Below, in pieces: positions 9,789-21,100 of a stretch of 54,392 bases of DNA. Location of the stretch: NCBI GenBank assembly GCA_024704765.1, contig JAKMXF010000043.1:1-54392 (forward strand), written 5' to 3'. Both the position numbers and the translations under genes were made by a program. The stretch comes from Oopsacas minuta. Lineage: Eukaryota; Porifera; Hexactinellida; Lyssacinosida; Leucopsacidae. Position 1 is the stretch's first letter. Every line of letters begins with the position of its first letter. The notes below the pieces were generated by a model, which was given only the letters and a program-made list of their open reading frames with translations, was not told the origin of the DNA and made no database searches.

Positions 9789-10075
9789 TTAAGTTGGCAG
9801 CATATGACAATCTGAGTTATACAAATTCTTTCATCAAACTGAAGAGTTACATGATAGAGGTGTTACATAATATATTGACACGCTATATTTACTATTAGTT
9901 AAAATAGTAAGATAATAATAACGCCTCTAAATATTCTGTAACAGAGCTTACCATATATGATACAATGATGTAATTTGACTTCTTGAATAACATCCCAACC
10001 TTCATAATTTATAAATTAGGAAATTGGATGTCAAAATGTCAAAATTTTGTCAAGACTTAATTGTGATTTTTTGAG

Positions 10076-10885
10076 GACTTTCCTGATGGAAAGAAATTCA
10101 AAATATCAACATGTCCGTATTGTGGAGGACCTCTGATTGATAACAAGCCTCAATCAGCTGAGGAAAAGATAGATTTAGAGAGTGAAGTAGAGGTACCACA
10201 ACCCTCATTTGATGCTCAAGAAGATGAAGCTATAATGGTTGATAGCAGTATTGTAAACATCCACAAAACTCCTACACAACGTGGCTCTTACATTTCAACT
10301 GATCATGTAATTGTTGTATTTCACAGTGCTATCTTGTTAAGTCATTTCAAAGAATATTCTTCTTCTATATCACTCCAATTTAAACGCTCTTTCTTCGGTG
10401 ATAATGAAAAAGATTCTACTACAGTTCCCAAACTATAACCTCGGAAATTATGAAGGTAATACTTATGCTTTATTCGAAAATAGTATAAAAATTAATTTGG
10501 ATATTCTTCATAATGTCCATGAAACTGAAACACTAAGTCTTCCTTACAAATATTTTTTGAATGATCAGGAAGAGAAATTCTTTTCAGATAAAGAAATTAC
10601 TTACAGAACTTTACTATTAGATTGTTATAATTTTAGACTACCCAATGTGATTATGAAATATGACATGATTATTTCACCACCAAAAACTACACAAAGATCA
10701 ACAGAAAGATCTCCAGACATTGAGTAGAATAACATTCCATCTCTACACTCCCGTAACCACGTTTTTGAAAGATGATAAATTATTGGTTGGGTTTGATGCA
10801 ATTCAAAATGACTTAGAAACTGTCTTACATAATCTATGTTATGTTTGTATGATTTCTAAAAGATCCAAACTGGGAGTGTACTAAA
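10076..10885 (+). pseudogene. Unrecognised broken coding stretch with a CPYCGG zinc-knuckle-like motif
   Basis: After a plausible acceptor (TTTTTTGAG, ending 10075) a frame opens with DFPDGKKFKIS then TCPYCGGPLIDN, an acidic linker and a further 60 residues, stopping at 10438. A second frame takes over without a visible intron (about 10430-10727: NYNLGNYEGNTYALFENSIK onward, ending SPDIE-stop), and a third continues the protein-like reading (FHLYTPVTTFLKDDKLLVGF) to about 10885. The two frame changes suggest a frameshifted pseudogene, or introns I could not resolve. I do not recognise the family. Its position 3' of the RNF213-like exons could mean it once belonged to the same locus. Confidence 0.4.
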
Positions 10886-12324
10886 TTGACTATTTTATAT
10901 TTATATAATCAAAGTGCAGCTCTATAGGGAGGTTCTCTCATGGAATCAGGGGCGTCTGGAAACCTATGAGAAGTTGGACGCTTCATATTCATCAGCCTCC
11001 TCGCCATAAGACTAATATTGTTTCTGTAAATAGTAGGACCTCTTTGTTCAAATTTCGATGAGGCCTGAATGTAATGGATGGGATGCAACATCCAGAGATG
11101 GAACTTGTCAGGGTTGATCGTCCAGGTACTGGTAGAAATCTTGACTGCCCGGTTGCCCTATGACTATTAGATAGACTTTAAGAATTTGAACCACGAAATA
11201 TCTCAAATAAGGCTTGTAACATTTTAGGTATTTTTCATTATTGACGTAACTTATACTATTATCATGGATACGATTTATTCGCATTCATTTGATATGTATT
11301 AATGATCCAACGACCGGTCAACCAGCCGGTCGTGTCATAAAAAGCTGTTCCATCTCTAGCAACATCTGTCCATCCGTCCCTTCGCCCATAAACAGGCCCG
11401 ATCCCGGTCTAGAATTTGGAGCAAGCTAGAACACTGATGTTAGAGATTAGGTTTCAAAATGTTGTCAAGAGCATAGCATACTATACATGTAAAGGGTAAT
11501 TGAGTACATAGAGTGTGATTCTGACATCTTCAGTGTAATAATTTACAACCACAGATTTATCACATGATTAATTGTATTTTACCACCTTTGACTTATGTTT
11601 CATTGTCATGGCCGTAGCCTTGGGTCCGGCCAGTCTGGCTATAGCCGTACTGTTTTTGAGTGATAACAATGTTAGTTCTATAACTTCTATTACTAATGGG
11701 CGGCTGAGATGGTTCTGTTATATTAGATGGCTGGATCGGCTGTCATAAGCTTGCTACGGTCCTGATTGTGATGCTGAACTATCATTTTCACCAACTAGTC
11801 AGAAGTAAACGGACATGTAGATATTAATTTTGACTAACTTCTAGATATGCACCGGATATGAAAATTTCCCATCCGGCCAGATAAGATATCCGGCTTCTAA
11901 TTTTCCGGTTATCCTGCCGGATACCGGATACTTTTGTTAAATATTTGGGTACTCCACCTAGCTCAGTATATAGTGAAAATTATTTAGTAGTGCTGGGAAT
12001 TGTATTTGAAGAAAGACGCAACAAATTGTTACCTGAAAAAGGAGAGCATCTCCTCTTTATTCAGAAAAATTTAGGATTAATAGATTTCCATTATTAGTGT
12101 CTTGATAGGTTTGTTATAACAGTATATCTAGCGCTAGACATTTGAGTTTTTGTACGTAGATTACATCAAATCATGCATTTTGTCTATACATAGTATTATC
12201 CAGCCGGACCGGATATCCGTCATATCAATGAAATTGCCCGGATACCTGATAGAAACCGGATATCCGGTGCATCTCTACTAACTTCCCTGTTAATAATTCT
12301 AGCTAATTTGATCAACCTATTAAT
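10886..12324. other. Intergenic, transposon-rich; no gene seen
   Basis: No supportable exon. It contains one end of a hAT-type element (about 11302-11359, ending in AAAGCTGTTCCATCTCTAG, the same end as the element at 22231-22604) and the complete hAT-type element at 11842-12277. The remaining 47 bp to the SmE start hold no obvious TATA box. Confidence 0.55.
11842..12277. mobile_element. Non-autonomous hAT-type element with perfect 8-bp target duplication
   Basis: Ends TAGATATGCACCGGATAT and, as reverse complement, TAGAGATGCACCGGATATCC. Both are flanked by the identical octamer CTAACTTC (11834-11841 and 12278-12285), the 8-bp duplication expected of hAT transposition. The interior of 436 bp is rich in CCGGAT/ATCCGG motifs near both ends and has no transposase frame. 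It lies only 47 bp upstream of the SmE start codon. Confidence 0.9.
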
Positions 12325-12600
12325 ATGAGTACTATCAGATCTCAGAAACTCCAGAAGACTCTGGTACAGCCCATAAACGTAATATTCAGATTCTTACAAA
12401 CAAAGCAGCCTGTACAGGTCTGGCTATATGGTCAGATGTCTATGAGGATAGAGGGAATTATTGTTGGGTTTGATGAGTTTATGAATCTTGTACTTGACAA
12501 TGCTCTGGAGCGTCAGATGAAGACTAAAGAGATTAGAGAATTAGGACGGATACTACTGAGAGGTGACAACATTACTCTGCTACAAGCTGTAACTTCGTGA
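12325..12600 (+). CDS. SNRPE: Small nuclear ribonucleoprotein E (SmE)
   Basis: 91 residues, uninterrupted, about the length of animal SmE (92 in human). The sequence follows the family throughout: [16 protein letters not shown] at the N-terminal helix, [20 protein letters not shown] (Sm1 motif), then [11 protein letters not shown], and [17 protein letters not shown] (Sm2 motif with the RGDN RNA-binding loop). SmE is one of seven Sm proteins forming the ring on spliceosomal U1, U2, U4 and U5 snRNAs in the nucleus. In-frame stops (TGA, TAA) lie just upstream of the ATG, which fixes the start. The gene has no introns, unlike its neighbours, so an ancient retrocopy is possible, but the reading frame is intact and conserved. 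Confidence 0.97.
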   Translation: MSTIRSQKLQKTLVQPINVIFRFLQTKQPVQVWLYGQMSMRIEGIIVGFDEFMNLVLDNALERQMKTKEIRELGRILLRGDNITLLQAVTS

Positions 12601-13140
12601 CATCATAAGACTTTCATCAATAATTTATAAATTGCTAGACCACTTTTAGTTGTGAGAATTTTCTTTCATACCTCTTCATCATAACGCAATTTTATGAGAA
12701 GAGAAATATCTTAAAATACTCCTTCAGCTCATTACTAATATGCAAATTCGTTAGTAAATTCTGTCCAGTCAGATTGATGAGATAAGGACGGAGTTGCTAA
12801 CATATCTGTAGCTTCACAGTTATAACCTGATAAGAACGTGAAATTTCTTGGGTGTGTGTGCAGTATTCTTCTCCTAATATTTTCATTTTTTTAGAATTTG
12901 CCTTTATGGAGAATTGTTCAAAATTAAGTGATTTTTCTGTAGAATGCTAGAATTTCATTTATCACTTTTTTATATTTTGGAGGAATACAAACTAAATTTC
13001 GACTTTCGTTGAATTGCCTTTTTCAATTATCTAAAAATTTATGAGAGAAATTTGCACAACCTGTATCTTAATATACTTTAATCAAATGCTCTTACTACCG
13101 GCATTAGAATATCAGCTGATATCACATCTAATACTGACAG
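12601..13140. other. Intergenic between SmE and the FKBP gene; nothing recognised
   Basis: AT-rich sequence without exon-like frames, repeats or clear promoter elements. It must hold the 3' end of SmE and the promoter and 5' leader of the FKBP gene. Confidence 0.5.
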
Positions 13141-16100
13141 ATGACAGAAGCATCTCCTACCTTACCAGCAGACACTGAGCAAGTAGTTGTTAAAGCTGCA
13201 GAACACTTCTCAGCTGATCAGACTAAATGGGGAGAGGATATTTCTCCCAACAAGGATGGGACTCTCTTCAAGAAAGTATTACAAGAAGGAGAGGGAGCTG
13301 ACACACCTCTCAATGGAGACAAAGTGTATGTACATTATGAAGGAAGACGAATGGATCAGACACAATTTGATTCAAGCAAAGGAAGTCCAGCCCCTTTTGA
13401 AGTCAATATTGGATTAGGTAATACACTAATTCAATAGAGAAATGGATTGACCCGATCAAACGTATTGTTACCCATTACTTAATGTTTGAATGGACATATA
13501 AAGATGTTTGAATTGTATAGGTCAAGTTATTAAGGGATGGGATATTGGTATAGTAACCATGAAGAGAGGAGAGGTATGTCTGCTCACATGTCTCCCTGAG
13601 ATGGCATACGGAGGTGAAGAGTTCCAAGACACCATACCTCCTAACTCCACCCTACAATTCGAGATAGAGCTTATCTCTTGGCATGGCATGTATTGTACTA
13701 AAGATCCTGGAGGATACGAGGTTAATGTGTTGAAGAGTTTTATTAGAGAAGGTAGCAAGCACAGTGCAAAGATTAATGACTCAGCTGAAGTAACAGGTAT
13801 ATTACTATCTTATTCATGGTGAATACATTTATTTGAACTTAAGGAACATAGTTTTGTGAGAAACTATGTAGTATTAGATCCTAACAAGGGCTGAGGTTCT
13901 ATTGTAATTCATCGATTTCTAATTTCGGCTACATAGAGTAGCATAACATAACATTATGACTCCCTCACAATAATGTTGGAAGCGTGGGTGTAGTCGGGGG
14001 CCGAGGCCTAGCCCCCTCTCTAAATTATTTAATTTATTGATCCTACCAAGGAATAGTGGGAAATTGATTGATTTTGACAGGTTGCCCCCCCCCCCTAAAA
14101 ATTTGCAGGACCCTCAAAAATCTTGTTCTCTGCTACTCCCATGGTTGTAAGGCAACTACCAACCTGTCCAGTGTCCATAGGGCTATGTAATGTAATGTAA
14201 TGTAATGTAATGTAATGTAATGTCAAATTTCTAATGTAACACTTTTCCAACAAATGAATACTTAAATTACTTTGTGTCATTGACTCATTATAACCAATTT
14301 TGCTAATATATATAATCTTTGAACACAACTTGTAATATTTATACCTAGTTACTCTCCAGCTGTTTTATAAACTCATAGTCTTGTGTAAAATACCTCAGTT
14401 GTCTCAGTTCTCTAGAATCCTTGTTCTATATATTATGTTATGTATAAGCTCTATGTCTCTTTCCTTAAGTATCATTCTGTCATACTCCTCCTACTGTAGT
14501 TACGGATTTGTCTATTTTATGCACTTAGTTTGAGTATTTAATAGTTCATATTACCGGAAAATATAAAGATAAAGTATTCTTCAAGAAAGAAGATTTCACA
14601 TTCTCAATTGACGAATGTAAGTTTATCTTCTCTGCTATATTACATAAATTATATGTTAAAATACATGCTAGGTCTTGATCATAACATTCCACATGGTATT
14701 GAGTTTGGTATAAAGAAGATGAAGAAAGAAGAGATCAGTAAGGTGTATCTTCCTCCTAACTACGCGTTTGGAGATATAGGTAATGCTGAGCTAGGAATAC
14801 CCCCCAATGCGAGTCTAGTATACGAAATACAGCTGATCTCATTTATTAATGTTAGTTACATTATTAATATTTGTTTAAATAGATTAGAGGTTATTTCTAT
14901 TTCTTAGACACTACACATATATTCCATTATATGTTATCGAACATACTGAACTGATTCCGATTATGAATTTCATTATACACCAGAACGTCACAATTTTCTA
15001 AAAATCAGATCAAAGAAATTGAAAATTAGTAATATTCCAATTTTCCTGCGGAAATAGCCAGGATAATGGAATAATGGAATAATGGAATAACTGAGGATTT
15101 GTAGTCTGTTTATATTTTGATCTAACTAAAGCGAAATAAAGCGCTATTTCGGCTAAATTGATCAAATTACCAATGAAATCATAAATGAAACCTTAAAAAT
15201 AGAGAAATAAATCACTAAAATTCATAAATATAGTGTCAATACAAATTTTACCATAAACTGAATTAATTAATTAATTTGATATATATTAAAGTTAAGGATT
15301 GAGTTTGTATATTGTAAAATTGTGACGTATTGGAGTAAAATACAGGGTAGAATCGGAATCAGCATATTGGCTGGTACAGGATGCAATATATATAGAGTGT
15401 GAAGGAAAGATGATTTTTCAAATTTTGTTGTACAGTGGTGTAATTATATCTAATGTTATTAAATACTATTATTAATCTCTTAGCTACAAACATAACAAAT
15501 ATTTGTAATTATTACTTTAGTACTTGTCTGTACTTGTCTGTACTTGTCTGTACTTGTCTGTACTTGTCTGTACTTGTCTGTACTTGTCTGTACTTGTCTG
15601 TACTTGTCTGTACTTGTCTGTACTTGTCTATGCAAATTTATTACTTTCAAAATTGCCAACAGACTTATTTATGTTATTCGTTATTCGTTACCCTTTCAAG
15701 TTTAGTGGCTCCCTTCGATATTCGTTTGCCTAACAACATTGACTCAGCCACGCCGTGTAATATGACCTCCTGCCCTCAGGTTTTCATTTAGGGACGGGGG
15801 AGACATTCACCCTTGCCAAAATGTCTGGATGGAACGCTGGCCCTGTACATATACAACCCTCATTATGCCAACAGCTAAGTTACTTGTATTCTCGAACTTA
15901 TTTATTGTATAAATAATTTAGCTGAAGGAATCCTGGGAGTATGACAGTGTAGAAGAGAGGATAGAAGCTGCTACCAAATTCAAGGCTAGAGGTACAGCTC
16001 TCCTCATGGTAGGTTATATTACAACATGTATACACAATACCTGTTATGGTATATCATTTGACTAGAGTGATAAAATTGATCTTGCACTACAAAGCTACAA

Positions 16101-17745
16101 TAAAGGCTACACAATTGTAAAGATAGAGAATCTTGAAGAAGAAGAACGACCTGCTACTAAAGATATCCGTATAGCTCTACAGCTAAATATAAGTCTATGT
16201 CAAGCTAAGTTGTTAGACTTTAGTAATCAACACAGAACTTGTAGTCAGGTACCTATATTAAATTCTTATCCTGCGAATATGATACTCATGTCCACGGGTG
16301 TCGGTAATTTTGCCTGCTCTTTGGGTCACCCGGACGTCATGAGTCAGGGCCGTAAGCCCGTAACCTGATACTATAAACAGTGTTTTGACTCGTTGAGAGC
16401 TGGAAATTGAGAATTCAAAACACATTGTCGATTGAGTACGATGAAAGTTCGATAAAATATATTAAACAGCAAATATCCATTATTTGGTGTATCAGGATAA
16501 GTCCGAGTAGACCTCTCTCCGCCCAGAATTTCCGGGTGGTCGGGTGGTTTACGACGCCTATACTCATGTTGTGTCTATTATTGAGGATATGATACAATAA
16601 ACTTTATTTGTGTGTTTATTTTAGATTCTTGAGGAAGACAAAGACAACTTAAAAGCTCTATTTAGACGTGGGATGGTAATTACCTAAAATCACTATAATA
16701 CATACATACACTACTCTATCAAATGATATTCCTTATTTTATGCTAGTATGTATATCTGTAGGCGGGTATAGAGATTAATGAGTTCATGCAGTCCATAGCA
16801 GATTTCAATAGAGTTATAGAGTTAGATCCTGATAACAAAGGAGCTATTAAACTACTTGATCATGCTAAACATCATTTAAAAGGACAAGCTGAGAAAGAGA
16901 AGAAATTGTATGCGAGTATGTTTAGCAAAACATTTACAGATCCTACACAAGAGGAGGTATGTATTCACAATTGTATTGGAAATTTGGGATTGTATTATTC
17001 TGCATTGGACAACTATCAAACACATTCCTACCCCCCTGAAAATTATTTCTATTTCTATCATTTTGTCTGAAGTTGAACTCAATTCTATTCCCTATTAGAA
17101 TAGTTAGATTCTAGTCCATTGTTCTTTCTATCCTGTATCCTATATCGCAGATACAGTAAACTCCGGTTAATAGTTCATTTCGTCCTTCCGAGTAATCCAT
17201 TGGACTTGGTGCGGATCTTTATAAATACATTAATATATGTCTGATTGCAGTAACTGTTAGGTTTGAATACATTACACCAGAGCCTGGCTACATTTTTTGC
17301 CTCAGAAATTAATACTTTTGATATCTATGAGTATCCTTTTAAAAATATTATTTAATCCTATGAAATATTATCTAATCGTCAGAAGAGGAAGAATATAATG
17401 AAAAGGGTAAGGTGATAGTCTGACCTGCCGTAAAGGTTCCGCTGGCCCTGTCTATGCCCTATTCATTTCAAATGATCTGTAAATGAGATTGATAGGATAT
17501 AAAAATATACTCAAATACTGACTTACCCTAAGCCCACAACATCCTAAACCTGTACTTTACATGACTAGAGTAATCCTGAATTTAATCAAGCATTTATTAC
17601 ATTTCTTATACTAATATTATTTGAAATATGTAGCTTGATTGTGCTAATGCTTTTCTTTTAGCCGGCTGCGAATTCCAACACGGAACGATTAATGGAAACA
17701 GCAGACAACAATTCTGAACTTAAAGGTGATTCTATTGATGCTTAG
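13141..17745 (+). CDS. FKBP4/FKBP5-like immunophilin (two FKBP domains plus TPR)
   Basis: Nine exons join in perfect phase to 467 residues (human FKBP4 is 459): 13141-13417, 13521-13796, 14545-14616, 14672-14850, 15922-16008, 16066-16248, 16625-16675, 16762-16956, 17662-17745. Domain FK1 (about 45-145) has the peptidyl-prolyl isomerase pocket intact: VHYEG, QFDSS, PFEV, QVIKGW, MAYGG, LQFEIEL. FK2 (about 165-245) keeps the fold (VYLPPNYAFGD, ELGIPPNASLVYEIQL) but lacks the FD and VIKGW residues, as in FKBP52/51, so it is probably non-catalytic. The TPR region (about 250-420) includes ALQLNISLCQAKL, KDNLKALFRRGM and FNRVIELDPDN; the family uses it to bind the HSP90 C-terminus. Expected in the cytosol as an HSP90 co-chaperone. 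The last exon is short and acidic/polar. Confidence 0.95.
14186..14223. repeat. Pentanucleotide repeat (TGTAA)n in FKBP intron 2
   Basis: About 7.5 perfect copies of TGTAA within the intron 13797-14544. Simple sequence, no apparent role. Confidence 0.95.
15521..15629. repeat. 10-bp tandem repeat TACTTGTCTG, 10.9 perfect copies, in FKBP intron 4
   Basis: The array is perfect across all copies, implying recent expansion. It sits in the 1071-bp intron 14851-15921. Open frames through it encode periodic Cys/Leu/Val-rich peptides and are artefacts. Confidence 0.97.
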
Positions 17746-18117
17746 CTCATTCCAAGAAATCTTTAGTTACTATGTAGAGTCGTCTGGCCACAATTATAGA
17801 TATTCCTAGTTTAGTTATTAATTGCATTATTGTCTAACTGCTAACTAGATAGTATAGATCGATTATTATTAAAGACGATTTTATATCTCTTGTCATGTAG
17901 TACAATGCTAGAACATTCTTGACATATATTATTGACTGATACGATACTCATAGCAGCAGGTATCAGTTACAATCAAGTAGCACATCTGAGCTTACATTAT
18001 TGTTACATTAGTTCTATGTAATGTAATGCTATTCACTTAAAATATGAATGGAACATTTGGTAGAGACAGTTCTCAATGTTCTTGCTATAGTTGTAGTAGT
18101 TTGTTTGGCTTCGTTGT
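17746..18117. other. Short intergenic gap between the FKBP and RASSF genes
   Basis: 372 bp containing no coding frame. The same-strand genes are close enough that the FKBP 3' UTR and the RASSF promoter must share this space. No element identified. Confidence 0.5.
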
Positions 18118-21100
18118 ATGGTTGAGTTCTACGCTTGGGTGGACAGTCATCTGAGAACCATATGCGGACTCACACAGGAGACAACCTGTTGGCAGGTGGT
18201 GGAGGCGCTTTGCGAAGCCACTGGAAAGAAAGGCCAACATTTATTGTGGGAAGTATGGAGAGATTTTGGACGGCCAATCAGTCCTAGAGAGAGTGTAGTC
18301 TCCCTGATGCGTCAGTGGGGACAAGAGCTACCTACTGTGAGGTTTGTTCTTAAGCCCAAAGAGGCGGGTTCTGTTGTGAAGAGACACGCTCAGTCTAAGA
18401 AGCAGAAATTGTACTATTATACCGAGGAAAATAAGGTTAGCTATACTGTTATATTACTTTACAGCATTTATTATATTCTAATTTATTATTGGTCACCAGC
18501 TACCAAGGGTATTAACTTGGAATATCTTCCCCCCTATTTGTTTAAATATTTATTATTCTACATTGAATGACTCAAATTCCATAAGTAAGTACATTATTTG
18601 AAACTGGAATACATTTTGCCGAATTGACCTGTCACGAAATATTTGGTCCCCCCGGACCAAATATTTCAGGCCAACTCGGTCCGGCCGAACTTAATATTTC
18701 AGCTAGCCAAATATTTCAGCTAGCCAAATATTTCAGTGTTTTTTGGTTAGTAAAAAACTGAATTATTGGGTTTGCTTTTTGGTTTGGCCTCCTCCTCAAT
18801 CCCTCTGTTCTCCATTCTACAAAGCTATATGTAGCTATTAGCTCCAATGGGGGCAATGTTCAGAAATGATCTGGCATAAATTCGCATATCAAAATAGTTC
18901 AGCATTGGAGCCTGCAATTTATATTGTAAATCAAAACAGCAACTACGAGCCTGTTGTAGAACTCATGCGTACCAAATTTTCCTCTTTTGACATTGGTTCA
19001 GTTGGTGGTATTATTACAGTTTAGAATTGTCAGTGACAGAAATTCTCTAATTCTCTAGATTGACATCTTGTATTTGTAGATGCAAAATAGATAATTAATC
19101 ACTTAAGTATTGCCTTAAATATCTTCGTGTTCACATGTTAACACAAGTTCCAATCTATATACTAACTAGAAGTAAATCATTTACAAGTCCGAATTTGTCT
19201 GTTTTATTTACAATTTTCCATATCATAGAGAACAGAGGGATTGGGGAGGAGGTCAAACAAAAAAGCAAACCAAATAATTCAGTGTTTTACTGACCAAAAA
19301 CACTAAACTATTTGGTTAGCTGAAAATTTCACAAGTCCGGACAGAATTGGCCTGACATATTTGGTCCGGGCGGACCAAATATTTCGTGACAGACCAACGA
19401 TCTCAATCTACCCTTAGCTTCATCGTACATAAAATATAATATAATGTGTGTCGTACCTGCCAATCAATCCATAATTATTAAACACAGTTTTCCTCCTCTT
19501 CAATGCATATGCCTGTTTATTAGTGTCTGTAGTCTAGACTAATTATCACACTTAATATCTCGTCAGTAATTGTTTTAATTACTTACTTGATAATGTAGTA
19601 TAGTTGTTATTCTAAACTCTGAAGTATGAATGATTAAGTACGTAATTATCATATGTACGTGGGATATCTATCCTCCACACATTGTCTCCCGCCCAGGATA
19701 AGTCATCTAACTAATTGTGTCTGAACATAGCCAATGGTCTGAATAATATTAAAATGAAAGAGAATGGATATTGTTCAATCTAATTTGATGTTTGTTTGTT
19801 TGTTTGTCCGGTGTGGACGGATTTGGGTATTTGTCATTTCATATAGTTTGGAAATTTTGACTGATGGTGTGAAGGGGCGGCTGAATGCTGACCTCCTCAT
19901 CTATAGATCCTTTATACTGCCATGAAAGCGGAGGCATGTATCTTGGGGATTAGGGTTGGGGCCCCTGGCACTGGTCGGAGTGCTGGGAAGAGCCAGAATG
20001 TGGGAAGACTGACCGGAGTGATGTGAAACGGGATTTAGTACAATTATTACTCAATTGAACGTTCATTATAAGTAAATTTGACTATTATACATAAATACGT
20101 AATATGTATGGTATATTCTAAATCCGTTCTCACACTATTGAGTTAATCATATGTAAATTAATTATTCTTGTTATTCTAAATTAATATACAATAAATTCTT
20201 GTTATAACTGAAGTTTCTTTATATCCTACTTGGTTATAACGTGAGTTTACTGTATGTACTGTATTTTTAATATATTTGCTGTAGCTATACCGGATAATAA
20301 TTATACGATAGTTAATTAGCAATGTAATATAGGTAATAACTCATAAACCAAAGAGAAAGTTACACAAGTCCTACAGAAAGACTAATCCTAAGAATATTAT
20401 TATTAGAGAATGCCATCAGCTGAATTGTAGAATATTAGAAACTATGCACAGAATACGAGGGACTGAAAACAGCATGGATATTATTATAGAAAATAAGCTG
20501 AATACTTCAATAGAAGCTAGAATTGGAGAGATACAGACTATTGAGGATCGTATTTCTCTCAGACGGAGACAACTCAGATCTCTGAAAGAGGAGAATGTAG
20601 AATTGAGACAGAAGTACATAGAGAAGATTAGTTTAACTCAAGACCTTAAGAGAGAGAAGGATGCAGTAGAGGGCACAGCACAGGATCTATCAGTTAAGGT
20701 CACTGCTCTCACTAGCGAGCTGGCTACTAGATCTTCTGCTAGTGCAGTGTTTGATACGCAGGTAGTATAGATAGTTAATACAACTTATTTATCCATTACT
20801 CGTTATTCAATAGAGGTGGAATCGGGTTTGGTTTGTGGTACAGGACCGATGTACATGAGAATATGAGGGTTATTAATTTTTGGGTTGGTTCTGTTCATGC
20901 TCTGGATAGTTCCACTCCAGTTATACTATAATGTTAAGTTAATTGATTATACAGCATTACAGTAAATCCATTAAATAAGAAGAGTCATCGCAGCAGTGTT
21001 CGACAAATTCTGTGGGTTGATTGTGTATTTTAGCTTATTTATGCGAGGTGGTGGCTAAGTTAGCCACTGCAGAATTTCAATTTTGTCCAGCGCTGGATCA

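Noticed and set aside
15453-15791. Cys/Leu-rich periodic open frames
   Set aside because: Produced by the perfect TACTTGTCTG array inside an FKBP intron that is required for the in-phase gene model.
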